64,000 nucleotides of DNA from Antedon mediterranea. Its lineage: Eukaryota; Echinodermata; Crinoidea; Comatulida; Antedonidae. The position numbers and the translations under genes were made by a program. Below the pieces are notes generated by a model. The model was not told the DNA's origin. It worked only from the letters and a program-made list of their open reading frames with translations, and did not search any database. Shown here in pieces: positions 33,088 to 43,545 of the stretch; position 1 is the stretch's first letter, and the number at the start of each line of letters is the position of its first letter. The stretch covers positions 34,117,304-34,181,303 of the forward strand of contig NC_092671.1 of the NCBI RefSeq assembly GCF_964355755.1, in the 5' to 3' direction.

Positions 33088-35760
33088 AAGCAAAAGGCGC
33101 GCAAATTAGGTCCAGAGTAAAATGGATCGAGGAAGGCGAGCGGAATACAAAATACTTTCTTGGGTTAGAAAGATCCAAAAGTAAAAAGAAACACATAAAA
33201 AGTTTAATTACTAAAGACGGGAGCTTAGCAACGAGCCCAATTGATATTTTAAAGGAACAAATACAACATTTCGAAGGTTTTATACGCAAAAAATGTTATA
33301 AACCCTGGAAAAATTAATAAATACCTTTGTAATTCTATTATAAACAAGCTTTCAGAAATAGAAAAAGAAATTGTGAAGGTTACGTCACTATTGATGAATG
33401 TAAAAAGGCCATTTCAATGATGGAAAAAAATAAAAAACCTGGATCGGATGGTCTAAGTGTTAAATTTTATGTGTTCTTTTGGAATAATATTAAACATTTA
33501 ATTTGCGATGCGTTAAATGAAAGTTATAATTCTCAAGAATTATCCTTGTCGCAAAAACGAGGTGTAATCACCCTTTTGTTCAAGGATGGAGAAAGAGATA
33601 ATTTGAATAATTGGCGTCCCATTACCCTCTTAAACACCGATTAAACAATTCTTGCACATGTATTAAGTAACAGACTTAAAATGGTTATTAAATCAATAGT
33701 AAGTTCAGACCAAAAAGGTTATATAAAATGCCGTTTCGCTGGTGAAAACATTCGGTTAATAGAAGACCTGCTTTATTATACAGAGTGTAATGATATCGAA
33801 GGGGCAATAATTACCGTAGATTTTAAGAAGGCTTTTGACTCTATTAGTAGAGATTTTATGTTCAATGTTCTAGAAAAGTTTAACTTTGGAATGTTTTTTT
33901 GTAACTGGATAAAAGTATTATACAATAACGTTGAAAGTGTCACAGTTAACAATGGTTGGGTTTCAAACAATTTTAAAATGGAAAGAGGTATTAGACAAGG
34001 TTGTCCTCTATCTGCTCTGTTATTCATTTTAGTGGTTGAAGTAATGGCATCTAGAATAAGAAACAAAGATGACTATAAGGGTATTAAACTTCCAAATAAT
34101 GAAAATAACATAGAAGCTAGAATAAGCCAATTAGCAGATGAAACTGTTTTGTATGTTGGTAATGACAAAAGTATTAAGTCAGCAGTCAGTGTAATTGAAC
34201 GTTTTTGTGAAGTATCTGGAATGACACTAAATAAAAAAAAAACCAATGCTTTTTGGATTAGTAAATGGAAGAACAGAATAGATAGATCTTTAGAATTAAA
34301 TTGGGTAAAACACCCGATCAAAATTGTAGGCATATATGTAGGGTATAATACAGAAGAATGTACCAGAAAAAACTGGGATGTTAAATTAATAGAGCTAGAA
34401 AAGACTTAATAATAAGAATAATAATCCTGAAAAATCTTGCACTATCTAAATTAACATATGCTGCAAATATCACTGATGTTCCAAAATATGTATATACACA
34501 AGTTACAAATCTAATATATAATTTTATTTGGAACAATAAAAGGGAAAAGATAAAAAGAAAACTCTAATTGGTGATGTTGAGATGGGAGGCATTAAAATGC
34601 CTGATTTTACTCTTCATGTTAACGCACTCATGTGTGGCTGGTTAAAAAGAATTATGAATGATGATGGTGCTGAATGGAAAAATATTCTAATGTATTATAT
34701 TAAAAAAATATGTGATGTTAATGTTTTACTTAATATGTCATGTTATAACATTATTGATGTTAATTCTGATAAAATTCCACTGTTTTACAAAAATATGATA
34801 AAGCCAACATAAATTATAACAGAATCTCTAAAAAAAAAACTGAAACTTATAACGATATAATGAATGAACAACTGTGGGGAAACCACTATGTTAAACTAAA
34901 AAAAAATCGCTTTTCTACAAGCATTGGATTGACAGTGGCATTATCAGTATTAAAGACATTGTTAATAAGAACACTTTTTTAACATCAAACGAAATACAAT
35001 GTAAAACAAACTGGTTAAATGAGTATTTGTGCATTATTAAGGCAATACCAATTCAATGGAAACGTATTATTAAGGAGGTAGATATTTTCAATTGTGATGA
35101 TAATGATGAATTAGTTGGGACCAAGTATGAGATTAATACTACCAAACTAATATACTCATGGTTTGTGAAAGAATATTTCATTATTCCAATGTCACAACTA
35201 AAATGGGAAGAGTACTTCAATGATAACAACATTGATTGGAAAACTTCTTGGTTACGGAAAGTATGTAAAATGAAAGATAAGAAACTAGCACAATTCAATT
35301 ATAAGATGTTACATAGAATACTGCCTACCAACAAACGGCTGTATCAGTGGAAAGTTAAGGAAACACAAACGTGTGACAAATGTGGAGAAATTGAAAATGA
35401 AAATCATTTGTTTTTTAGTTGTAGATTTATTCAGAAATATTGGAGGAAAATGCTTAGTATCTTTGTAAGTTTAAATCACAATAATATATCATTTAAACAA
35501 TTAGTACTAGGAACGGGAGATAAGCTAATAGATTATATTTACACTTTTGCAGCATTTACTATTTATAGAATAAAAATGTTATCTGCACAGTGGGTAAATC
35601 TTCATGGAATTCATTTAAAAGCAATATGTTATATAACATTGAGTGTGAAACATATAACAATAAAGAAACAAGTATAGAAAAATGGGTAGCTTTAAGAAAT
35701 ACGATTATGATAATATAATTTCTAATTTGATACGATTAACAGAAAAAGAATTACAGTGAT
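33088..35760 (+). pseudogene. LINE ORF2 RT and C-terminal zinc motif, frame-broken
   Basis: Recognisable pieces: 'KKPGSDGLSVKFYVFFWNNI' and 'LNNWRPITLLNTD' (33417-33644, ending in a stop), 'TVDFKKAFDSISRDF' (motif A), 'RGIRQGCPLSALLFILVVE' (motif B) and the catalytic box 'SQLADETVLYVG' (33681-34409), a connection piece 34582-34812, then 35027-35677 with 'YKMLHRILPTNKRLYQWKV' and the knuckle CDKCGEIENENHLFFSC (C-x2-C-x7-H-x4-C). The ADD catalytic pair reads A-D-E, an Asp-to-Glu change. At least four frame breaks. Inactive. Confidence 0.82.
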
Positions 35761-35859
35761 ACGGGTTACTGGTGGTACTGAGCTATTATTGTTTTTTTTT
35801 ATCATGTATATAAATACATTGTATAATCCGGGTTGTAAAATAAAAACAAACAAATGAAA

Positions 35860-36330
35860 ATGTGTGAACTATTTTAAAACGGGATAGATGATAATGGTGA
35901 TCCTGTCAAGTGTATAACAAAATATAAGAAAATTAATGAAAAAAGGAGTAATACAGAATTCATATATGTAAAAATGTTACTTATGAACTGTAACGACATT
36001 TACAAGTTAAATAATACGATTTTATGTAATATGAGATAATATGAATGTGAATAAAAGTGGTGTTTGCGGCAAAAAAGAGAGAAAAAAAATACAGTGTTCT
36101 TTTATGTTCTCAATACACATATGATTGACTTTCATCGAGGATTAGACACATTTAGTTTGCTTGATTTTACTGATTAAAGTGTCTATGGCAACAGTTTTGC
36201 CTTGAGATTAAAGACACCAGGTAAGTATATATTCCAGGATTTTATACTGTAATCATACTTCTAGTATCAAACACAATATAATTGCGGGAAATCATTTTGT
36301 TTTTTTAATTAGGAGGGGCGACATTGACGG
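35860..36330. other. A/T-rich spacer, no feature seen
   Basis: Short non-coding interval between the LINE tail and the 228-bp tandem duplication. Nothing recognised. Confidence 0.4.
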
Positions 36331-36785
36331 ACTTTAGAGTATGTCATCCCTCGACCAAACGATACTTTTTTTTTTAATTTGTTTTTTAAATGTACATGTA
36401 CTATGTTTATGTTGTTTTTGGTCGAAATAGGCCTAAATTGAGTCTGCCGAGATTGTTTCAATCTCACCATCCCCTAATAAAAAAAAATTTCTTTTACTTT
36501 ATTGGCCAACAAAAATAGGTTTAAAACGATTTCTATTGTCCAAATTGTATCTATAGCAAAAGGACTTTGCCACATATATTGTCGCCCCCGGTCAAATGAT
36601 GATACTTTTTTGTTGTTCTTTTATTTTTTTTTTAAATTTTTGATGCTGATTTTGGTCGAAATAAATTGGGTCTACCAAAATTATTTCAATCTCACCATCT
36701 CCTACTAAAATAAAATTTCTTTTACTTTATTGGCCAACAAAAAATGGGTTTAAAACGATTGATATTGTTCAAATTGTGACTCAGT
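36330..36785. repeat. 228-bp tandem duplication
   Basis: Two copies in direct orientation with a 228-bp offset: 'cttttactttattggccaac' at 36491 and 36719, with flanking 'tttggtcgaaata', 'tttcaatctcaccat' and 'gtttaaaacgatt'. The copies have diverged, with indels in their T-runs. Confidence 0.8.
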
Positions 36786-36789
36786 TTAA

Positions 36790-37020
36790 ACGAACAGTAT
36801 CTAAAGCAAAATGTGGCACATGCAAGGGAAGTAGATAAGTCGAAATTTTCAAAATTGAGATTTTCACAAATACTAAAACTACATAATCCAAGATTTAAAA
36901 TGCTGAACAAATGTATTGATACCATGTCTACTTCCAGAGATATCTAAGTCTAAAATGTTGGCTGTTAAAACCAGTGTTTTGAGAAAAATGCTTTTAAATT
37001 TAAGTACAGTAACAGGAAAT
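36790..37020 (+). repeat. Repeat C, copy 2
   Basis: Same family as 16313-16500, in the opposite orientation: 'atgtggcacatgcaaggga', 'acataatccaagatttaaaa' and 'gatatctaagtctaaaatgt'. Confidence 0.75.
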
Positions 37021-37505
37021 TACAAACACAAACAAATAAACAGGGCGTTTCAGTTTACGCCTTAGCAAAAACGTATTCTAATTGTTTTATTTCAATGAAA
37101 CTTCGCACTTTCCTCAATTAACTATTGTTCTATTATTATGCAAAATTTTCATTAAAATCAACCCACTGGAACACTTTCAATTTAAGCATAAAACATGATA
37201 GGTTTTATGAAAATCATGCATAATTTACACCCTCTTTTTAACCAAAATACCACACAAAATGTTAAAATTTATTTAATTGTCTAAAAATGTATTTATTTAT
37301 TTGTCTAAAAATGTATTTATTTATTTGTCTAAAAATATTTGTCTAAAAATAGAAAAACACCAAGGTAATGTAAATAAATGCTGTTTCAGCTATCCTTTTC
37401 TGTAAAAATAAAAACATTTAATATTCAGCCTTTTATTGTTTTTGGCTGTCTCTACAAATAGTCCAGGAGGGGGATATCACCACCCGATAGGGGACAAATT
37501 GCCAT
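37020..37505. other. Non-coding, small 24-bp tandem repeat
   Basis: A/T-rich. A short direct repeat 'atttatttatttgtctaaaa' recurs about three times between 37268 and 37350. No gene. Confidence 0.5.
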
Positions 37506-37507
37506 CC

Positions 37508-37610
37508 AACTTTTCTAGACCAGAATTTTCCGTAGATTACGAATATGAAAGGTAATCGATCAGGATAGGAAGCGTTTTCAAGATATAAGGGGTCAAAGTT
37601 CAAAATTGAC
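37508..37610. repeat. Left arm of a widely spaced inverted repeat
   Basis: The sequence around 'tagaccagaattttccgtag' and 'aatcgatcaggataggaagc' is repeated as its reverse complement at 43545-43645, about 93% alike over roughly 95 bp. The arms flank 6 kb of LINE, Penelope-like and satellite sequence. Confidence 0.75.
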
Positions 37611-37613
37611 CAT

Positions 37614-38640
37614 TTCATTTCATTATTTATTTGGTCTATTTAAGTATATACAAAACAAAAAAACTGAAATTGGGGAGACCAGGGTCAACCTAAGTGAACT
37701 TAATCACTGTAGCTGAGCCGGTTGACCCAACCCCAAAGTCAGTTTACACATAAAAGACATAAAGACAAAATACAGTTACAGCGAATCAAAATGAATATGA
37801 ACTTTTCTAATGAAGGCTGATGGGCTTTATAGGACTGCAGCATCTGTCAACGGTCTGGGAAGCTGGTCCCAGACACGGGGTAACCTGATTGCTATAGAAT
37901 GGAAAAAAGCCTGTGTCCTTGATGCTTGATGTCTGAAGCACAAGCGATCATTGTGACGAGTATTTATTAAAATACAGTCATGAACTGTACTGCAGTCCAG
38001 AAACCCCACCAGAACCTTAAAACAAAGTATAATAAGAAATTTATCTCTTCTAACAGACAAAGATGAAACTGTAAGCAAATTTAACCTCTCCTCATAGCAC
38101 ATCTGTCCACGATGCTGTTTGAGAGAGCAAGACGAGTTGCTCTTCTATGGACCCCCTCAAGCTGATCTGACAAAGACTTCGTCCATGGAAACCAAGCAGG
38201 TCGCGCATACTCCAGACCAGGCAAAACAAGACTTTTTGTACAAAGACAAAAATGCACTGGTCGAAGCATGTCCAGCCACACTCCAAACAAAGCCCAACAT
38301 ACGTTTAGCTTTGGAAACAATGACATGGACATGGTCATCCCAGGTCAATTTTGAGTTAAAAGTAACACCAATGTATTTAAAAGATGTCACCGGACTAATA
38401 TGAGAGCCAAACAAAAGGTATTTAGACAAATGTCTGTTACGCGAACGTGTGACATGCAGGACATTCGTCTTCATAACATTGAAAGGCATGCGATTTGCTT
38501 GGCTCCACAGACCAAGTCGGTCCAGATCAGCTTGAAGGTTTAGAGAATCCTGAGGAGAGTTAATTTCATTATAAATAAGAGTATCATCGGCAAAAATAGC
38601 AGTTTTACATTTAAGTGAACAAATAATATCGTTAATAAAA
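37614..38640 (-). pseudogene. CR1/jockey-group LINE RT 3' fragment
   Basis: 5'-truncated, minus strand. It starts in the RT at 'FFINDIICSLKCKTAIFADD' (about 38640-38580), with the catalytic FADD box intact, followed by 'LYNEINSPQDSLNLQADLDR'-like palm sequence, 'YIGVTFNSKLTWDDHV', then in other frames 'LPGLEYARPAW' and 'RRATRLALSN', and 'RHQASRTQAFFHSIAIRLPR'. Two frame changes (about 38250 and 38095). The 3' end on this strand is 'aataatgaaatgaaatg' at about 37614, the tandem tail of CR1-like elements. Inactive fragment. Confidence 0.8.
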
Positions 38641-38988
38641 AATAATATCGTTAATAAATCTATATCTATCTATATCTCTGGAAATTCTGGACCTAGTGAG
38701 ATAATTTTGGTGTCAAATTGTTCACAATGTATATGTTTATATTAGCTCTAACAGAACTTTCTTTGTAAAATTGACCGGAAACCCCATTTTTAGCAATTTT
38801 GACCTTTTACCTCTTTTTGCTATATCTAAGCAACGGCAGGTCGGAGAGAATTAAAAAAATAGGAGCAAATTGTTCCCAAGATATACATTTATATTCATTG
38901 TAACAGATGATATTGCTTGAAAATGACCGGAAGTGTGGTTATTAACCCTTGACATAATTGAATAAGGTTATAAAAACATAAATTAATA
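38622..38988. repeat. Degenerate satellite-like segment left of the Penelope-like element
   Basis: An 18-bp word around 'aataatatcgttaataaa' is duplicated in tandem (38625-38660). The rest matches, in part, sequences at 41190-41440 and 45400-45780: 'ccaatttt/aattttggt(a/g)tcaaattgttca' followed by 'atatgtttata'. No coding. Confidence 0.55.
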
Positions 38989-39150
38989 AATATTTTTGTG
39001 GATTTTTACTTTTATGTTAAACCAAGACAACAAAAAGGAATGAAATTACCTTCGTGACGTTTCGCCGACAATCTGTCAGCTGCTTCAGACTAATGCCTGG
39101 GTTGGAATGGTCTGGTTTTTTGTAAGTGACGCTGAACAGCGCCACCAGCC
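38989..39150. repeat. Left 162-bp terminal inverted repeat of the Penelope-like element
   Basis: Reverse complement of 40997-41158. Contains 'gacgtttcgccgacaatctg' and 'aagtgacgctgaacagcgcc'. It encodes the last residues of the ORF ('GGAVQRHLQKTRPFQPRH'). Confidence 0.88.
39056..39088 (-). ncRNA. Hammerhead-like motif, left copy
   Basis: On the minus strand: CTGAAGCA, a six-pair stem (GCTGAC with GTCGGC, loop AGATT), then GAAACGTC. This matches the hammerhead core CUGANGA-stem II-GAAA except that the A at core position 9 is C. Hammerhead motifs are known in terminal repeats of Penelope-like elements. Activity is doubtful. Confidence 0.55.
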
Positions 39151-41021
39151 GTCTGGTTGGTATTGACGGTAGAGCGTCTCCGCTGGCCCCCTCCTGCTTC
39201 AACTTTTTCCAGCAAACTATCATATGTATGTGGGAGGTCATACCCACCAATGTCTCTGTTGATATTATGTGGTCTTTTTCTTATGCAGATAGATTCTTTT
39301 ATTTTTCTTTTGTCTGTCTGTGCTTCTTTTTCAATAACTCTCGCATTCCAATTTGGAATATGGTCATTCCCTATAGCGTGGTCAGTTATGGCTGACTTAT
39401 GTAAAACCTTGGACGAAGAATTTCTATTAGCACGTGTTCTAACTACTTGGTTGTGTGTTGATACGTCTTTTTTATGTTCCCCAATTCTTGTATTCAGTGC
39501 CCTTCCGGTCTCTCCTATATATACTTTCTCACAGTTTAGACAGTTCACTTCGTATATAACCCCGCACATGTCTTCCGTTTTTATTCTATCTTTTGGGTGG
39601 ACTAGTCCATTCTTTAATTTATTACTTGGAATGAAGAAAGTGTTCACTTTGTGCTTAGCAAAAGTGCGTCGAATCTTTTCAGAAATTCCGTGTATGTATG
39701 GGATACCTATGTGAGCTTTCATCTTCTCCATTTCCTTTCTTTGGCGTTCTTCTGATTTGTTTATTGACTTTTGTTCTTTTCTCTTGTTTACGACTCTGTC
39801 TACTGACCATTTTGGATAGTTACAAATTTTCAATGCTTTTCTAATGTGTTCCAACTCATGTTTTTTATCTTTCTCTTCACTAACAATTGTGTCTGCTCTA
39901 TTCACTAACGTGTTAACCACGCTTAGTTTGTGTTCTAAGGGATGATTAGAGTGGAAGTCCAAGTATTGGTCGGTGTGAGTTGGTTTTCGGTATACCTTGG
40001 TAGCGAGTGTTCCATCTTGTTTAATCGTGATAATCATGTCCAAGAATGGTATTTGTTTCTCTGACATTATTTCTGTGGTAAACTTGATGTTGCCCGACGG
40101 GTCAATGCTATCAAGATGGCGATTGAGGGGGAGAGGTGCATCTTTATGGACAATGGCAAAAACATCATCAACATACCGTCTCCAAAAACGTGGTTTGATG
40201 GTTCTATCTGCGCTCTTAATGGCTTCCTCTTCTAACCATTCTAAATAGATATTCGCTATCAGAGGGCTTACCGGAGATCCCATTGCAATACCTTCGTGCT
40301 GTTCATAAATCTGTTGTTGAAATGTGAAATATGTCGCATTAATTAACTGGTAGATGAGTTCCATGATGTCTTCTACTGTTAATTTCGTTCTCTTATGTAG
40401 TGTTGTATCTTTTTCCAAGTATGATCTTACAACCTCCAAGGCTTGGCCTGTGGGTGTTTTTGTAAACAACGAGATGACGTCAAAAGACACCATCACCTCA
40501 TTTTCCAGGAGTATCAACTGTTTTAGGTCTTCCGCCAGTTCTTTCGCATTGGTCACATGATATTTACTTAGACCAACCAAGGGGCTTAACACCTCCTTTG
40601 CGATAAACTTAGACACGTGATAAAAAACAGAGTTGATGTTGTCAACAATAGGTCTGAGAGGCCAGTCAGGTTTATGGATTTTTGGCAGACAGTAAATTCT
40701 AGGTACTACCTCTGCGGTGGGGTACAAACTACATTTTTGTGCCCATGTGATCTTTTCTTCTTTTAAAAATCTACCCAGTGTCTTTATTAGTTTTTCCTTG
40801 TGTTTTTTGGTCGGATTGGTAGTCAACTTTCCATATACCTTTTTATCACTCAGCATTCGATTGACTTTATTTACATAATCCTCTGTGTTTATAACCACCG
40901 TTGCACGCCCTTTGTCAGCTGGCAATACCATCACTTCTTTATCTTTCTTTAACCCTTCTAAAGCATTTCTTTCTGTTCTACTTAAATTGGGCCACAGGCT
41001 GGTGGCGCTGTTCAGCGTCAC
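39090..41021 (-). CDS. Penelope-like RT with GIY-YIG endonuclease
   Basis: One open frame of 643 residues with no lesion. RT: 'KDKEVMVLPADKGRATVV' (residues 26-43), 'LRPIVDNINS' (122-131), motif A 'VSFDVISLFT' (178-187), motif B 'GIAMGSPVSPLIANIY' (244-259), the catalytic YVDD at 283-286 and 'QIPFLDM' (323-329). A Lys/Glu-rich linker follows, then GIY-YIG: 'GVIYEV' (487-492), 'VYIGETGR' (500-507), the conserved Arg in 'NTRIGEH' and Glu in 'KIKESICIR' (about 576), with Cys residues at 486, 494 and 497 in the loop. Function: copies RNA into DNA and nicks the target. The N-terminus is short for the family and starts within the terminal repeat, so it is probably truncated. The best-preserved mobile-element enzyme in the window. 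Confidence 0.92.
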   Translation of the reverse strand: MTLNSATSLWPNLSRTERNALEGLKKDKEVMVLPADKGRATVVINTEDYVNKVNRMLSDKKVYGKLTTNPTKKHKEKLIKTLGRFLKEEKITWAQKCSLYPTAEVVPRIYCLPKIHKPDWPLRPIVDNINSVFYHVSKFIAKEVLSPLVGLSKYHVTNAKELAEDLKQLILLENEVMVSFDVISLFTKTPTGQALEVVRSYLEKDTTLHKRTKLTVEDIMELIYQLINATYFTFQQQIYEQHEGIAMGSPVSPLIANIYLEWLEEEAIKSADRTIKPRFWRRYVDDVFAIVHKDAPLPLNRHLDSIDPSGNIKFTTEIMSEKQIPFLDMIITIKQDGTLATKVYRKPTHTDQYLDFHSNHPLEHKLSVVNTLVNRADTIVSEEKDKKHELEHIRKALKICNYPKWSVDRVVNKRKEQKSINKSEERQRKEMEKMKAHIGIPYIHGISEKIRRTFAKHKVNTFFIPSNKLKNGLVHPKDRIKTEDMCGVIYEVNCLNCEKVYIGETGRALNTRIGEHKKDVSTHNQVVRTRANRNSSSKVLHKSAITDHAIGNDHIPNWNARVIEKEAQTDKRKIKESICIRKRPHNINRDIGGYDLPHTYDSLLEKVEAGGGQRRRSTVNTNQTAGGAVQRHLQKTRPFQPRH

Positions 41022-41158
41022 TTACAAAAAACCAGACCATTCCAACCCAGGCATTAGTCTGAAGCAGCTGACAGATTGTCGGCGAAACGTCACGAAGGTA
41101 ATTTCATTCCTTTTTGTTGTCTTGGTTTAACATAAAAGTAAAAATCCACAAAAATATT
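40997..41158. repeat. Right 162-bp terminal inverted repeat of the Penelope-like element
   Basis: Pairs with 38989-39150. It contains 'ggtggcgctgttcagcgtca', 'attccaacccaggcattagt' and the hammerhead-like motif on the plus strand. Confidence 0.88.
41059..41091 (+). ncRNA. Hammerhead-like motif, right copy
   Basis: Plus-strand twin of the 39056-39088 motif, identical in the core. Stem II is 41067-41072 paired with 41078-41083; GAAA is at 41084-41087. The same A9-to-C change is present. Confidence 0.55.
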
Positions 41159-41159
41159 A

Positions 41160-41585
41160 TTTGGAACCAGATGAATTTATTCAATGTAATAAATATTTGT
41201 CGTAAGGAGCCAATTTTGGTATCAAATTGTTCATAATATATATGTTTATACTTGCCATAATGCAATATTTTTTTCAAAAAGTGACTGAAACACTATAGTT
41301 CTGTAATTTTAACCTTTGACCTGTTTTTCTCATCGAAATAACGACATGGCATAGAGATTTCTAACGGAAAATTGTTTATAATAGATATTTTTATTCAATC
41401 TAATTTGCTTTGAAATCCTGTACATAAGAGCCTATCGGGCGGATTTAATGCAAAGAGGTGTGGAAGGGGAATACTACTACTTATACAGTACAATGTCTTT
41501 CAGAAACATTTGAGCAATTTCATTCAGGTAGGCCTATCCATGTATCTCCAATAAACGGAATATACGGCTCATAGAGAATCCAGAA
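41160..41585. repeat. Degenerate satellite-like segment right of the Penelope-like element
   Basis: Continues the family seen at 38680-38988 ('tggtatcaaattgttcataa', 'tcatcgaaataacgacatgg'). Includes 'aacctttgacctg'. No coding. Confidence 0.5.
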
Positions 41586-42490
41586 GTTACCCTTGGTTAA
41601 TTTTGACAAATCCATATGGGTTCCTTTTAAAAGGATTGAGGGTGCACAGACAGGATTTTCCCATGGCTTAATATTGGAACCTACAGTTTAGTTACCCGAT
41701 ATATTTCTATATCGGGTAACCAGTAACTTATGTAGCCAAATGCATTGATCCGATACAGGGGCCAAATGTAGAACTGAACATATAGTAGAGAAGGGTCTAA
41801 ATAGATGACCTGCTGTTGTTTCATTTTAGGCAAAATCCAAATCGGTTCCTTAAGGATCGAGAGTGCACAAGCAGCTTTATTCCATGTGCCTGTCTATATA
41901 AACCCACATTGTCACCCCTTATATTTCCATTATGGGGCTTAATGTCCATCCATGGAGGACCGGCCTTTCGGGGGTTAATTTTGGCAAATCCATAAGTGTT
42001 CCTTAAGGATCGAGAGTGCACAGGCAGCTTTATTCCATGGGCAGCGCCTGTTTATATGAACTCACAGTGTCACTCCTTATATTTTTTCCATTATGGGGCT
42101 TAATGTCCATCTATGGATAACGACCGGCCCTTGGGTTAATTTGGGCAAATCCATAAAATGTTCCTTATGGATGATCGAGAGTGCACAGGGATATTTATTA
42201 TCTCTATGAAGATACAGTATTTCCAATATAGGGTCTCTTGTAGACCCACATAGAGAACCCCGAAAGGTCCATGAAGGATCGGCCCTTGGGTTCATTTGGG
42301 CAAATCCATAAATGTTATTTAAAGATTGAGGGTGAACATTTTAGTTTTATTCCATATTTCATCTATGAACTATTTACCCCATATTAATTTCTAATACAGG
42401 GCCTTATGTAGCACACCACATAGAGATCCCAAAAGGGTCCTTAGAGGGTTCATTCGGGCAAATCCATATGGGTTATTTTAAAATCTTTTG
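41585..42490 (+). repeat. Minisatellite, period about 155-160 bp, six units
   Basis: The anchor 'ggcaaatccata' recurs at about 41608, 41829 (variant), 41984, 42146, 42299 and 42459. Each unit continues with 'ggatcgagagtgcacagg', a 'tttattccat' block, 'ttatggggcttaatgtccat' and 'ggcc(t/c)ttggg'. The units are diverged and the first spacing is longer. The long open frames across units are incidental. Confidence 0.82.
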
Positions 42491-43545
42491 TGTGTACAGG
42501 AAACTCGTTCTTGTATGGGCCAAACTATCTGTGGCTATATAAAAATTGTGGTATGTCTGTGTAGATTTGTGGATTGAGTTTGGCCACCTGGTTCTGCCTA
42601 TGCCCTGTCCTGTACGAATTGGTATTCTCTGGTTCTGATGAATAGTAGTTTATTTTCCAAAAACGAATATTGTAGCCCTAATAAATGCAACTGTATAGTG
42701 GCAAATCATTGAAGGTCAGCGTAACATTTTAACATCATAATATTTTAACCGTCATAATATTAATAATATTAATAATTTTATTATTTATTTTACAGTATTA
42801 TATTAATACATTTAAAATAATGCGCACTAGAAAAAATACCATAACTTCAATGATCAAATAACGTGATCACATTTATGAACATCGATCTCATACTTTGAAT
42901 AACTTTGCATTATTTAGAATATCACTTGTTCAAATGTTGACCTTTGACCTATGTCAACTTGTGTAATGATAAATGTGCTCTTTTGATTGTGTATGATTGG
43001 TAGATGTCTTAACAGAATGATAAAACATAACAGAATGATAAAACATAACAGAATGATAAAACATAACATTTTGTCTTAAATGTTAGTTTTTATTTGGGTT
43101 TATATGCAAATTGTGTGATTGGTCAATATTGACATTTGACCTTTAATTGAAAAGTATTTGTTGTATAAGGCGACTGAATAGTTTGGACAACTTTGCATTT
43201 ATTTGTTAACTAATACGTGTATTAAAATGTTGACCTTTGACCTTATGTCAACTGATGATATTGACCTTATGTCAACTGATGAAATGATGTATTCGCTCTT
43301 TTACATTGCGTGTGATTGATTAACAGGATGAGAAAACATCCAATTTTTATTAAATATAAGTTTTTATTTGGTTTTATAGGTACGTTCTATGATTGGACAA
43401 TATTGACATTTGACCCTTAATTACAAAGGTTTTTATTTTCATAAGGTGATTGAATAGACACTTATAATCATAAAATGTAACAAAAGACCAAATTGTGCTT
43501 CAATAAATGTGTTATAATACATATACATAATACATTGTTGTAATT
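42490..43545. repeat. Tandem sequence with TGACCTTTGACC motifs and an 18-bp repeat
   Basis: Roughly 270-bp units at about 42930-43170 and 43205-43440 share 'aatgttgacctttgacctt' / 'atgtcaact', 'gatgataaatgtgctctttt' and 'tattgacatttgaccc'. Inside, 'aacagaatgataaaacat' repeats three times at 43012-43066. No gene. Confidence 0.7.

Larger units (their letters stand above)
29650..35860 (+). mobile_element. Tx1/L1-like LINE, two ORFs, split by a TIR element
   Basis: ORF1 (from ATG 29722, interrupted at 29815-30749, continuing from 30759) has zinc knuckles and an acidic tail; ORF2 (32011 to about 35677) has APE endonuclease, RT and a C-terminal CCHC. The 5' edge is not defined; I place it near 29650. 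The 3' end is A-rich ('gtaaaataaaaacaaacaaa') near 35860. Several frame breaks and catalytic-site changes make it defective. Confidence 0.8.
38989..41158 (-). mobile_element. Penelope-like element bounded by inverted 162-bp repeats
   Basis: The single ORF is flanked by inverted repeats 38989-39150 and 40997-41158 that match without a gap (every paired coordinate sums to 80147). The repeats hold the hammerhead-like motif and the conserved 'cgaaacgtcacgaag' word. The arrangement reads as a 5'-truncated copy with an inverted copy of its own 3' terminal repeat attached upstream, a structure described for Penelope-like elements. Both ORF ends lie inside the repeats. Confidence 0.88.

Noticed and set aside
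39157-39714. 185-codon plus-strand frame within the Penelope-like element
   Set aside because: Antisense of the GIY-YIG part of the real ORF; hydrophobic look results from reading the antisense strand.
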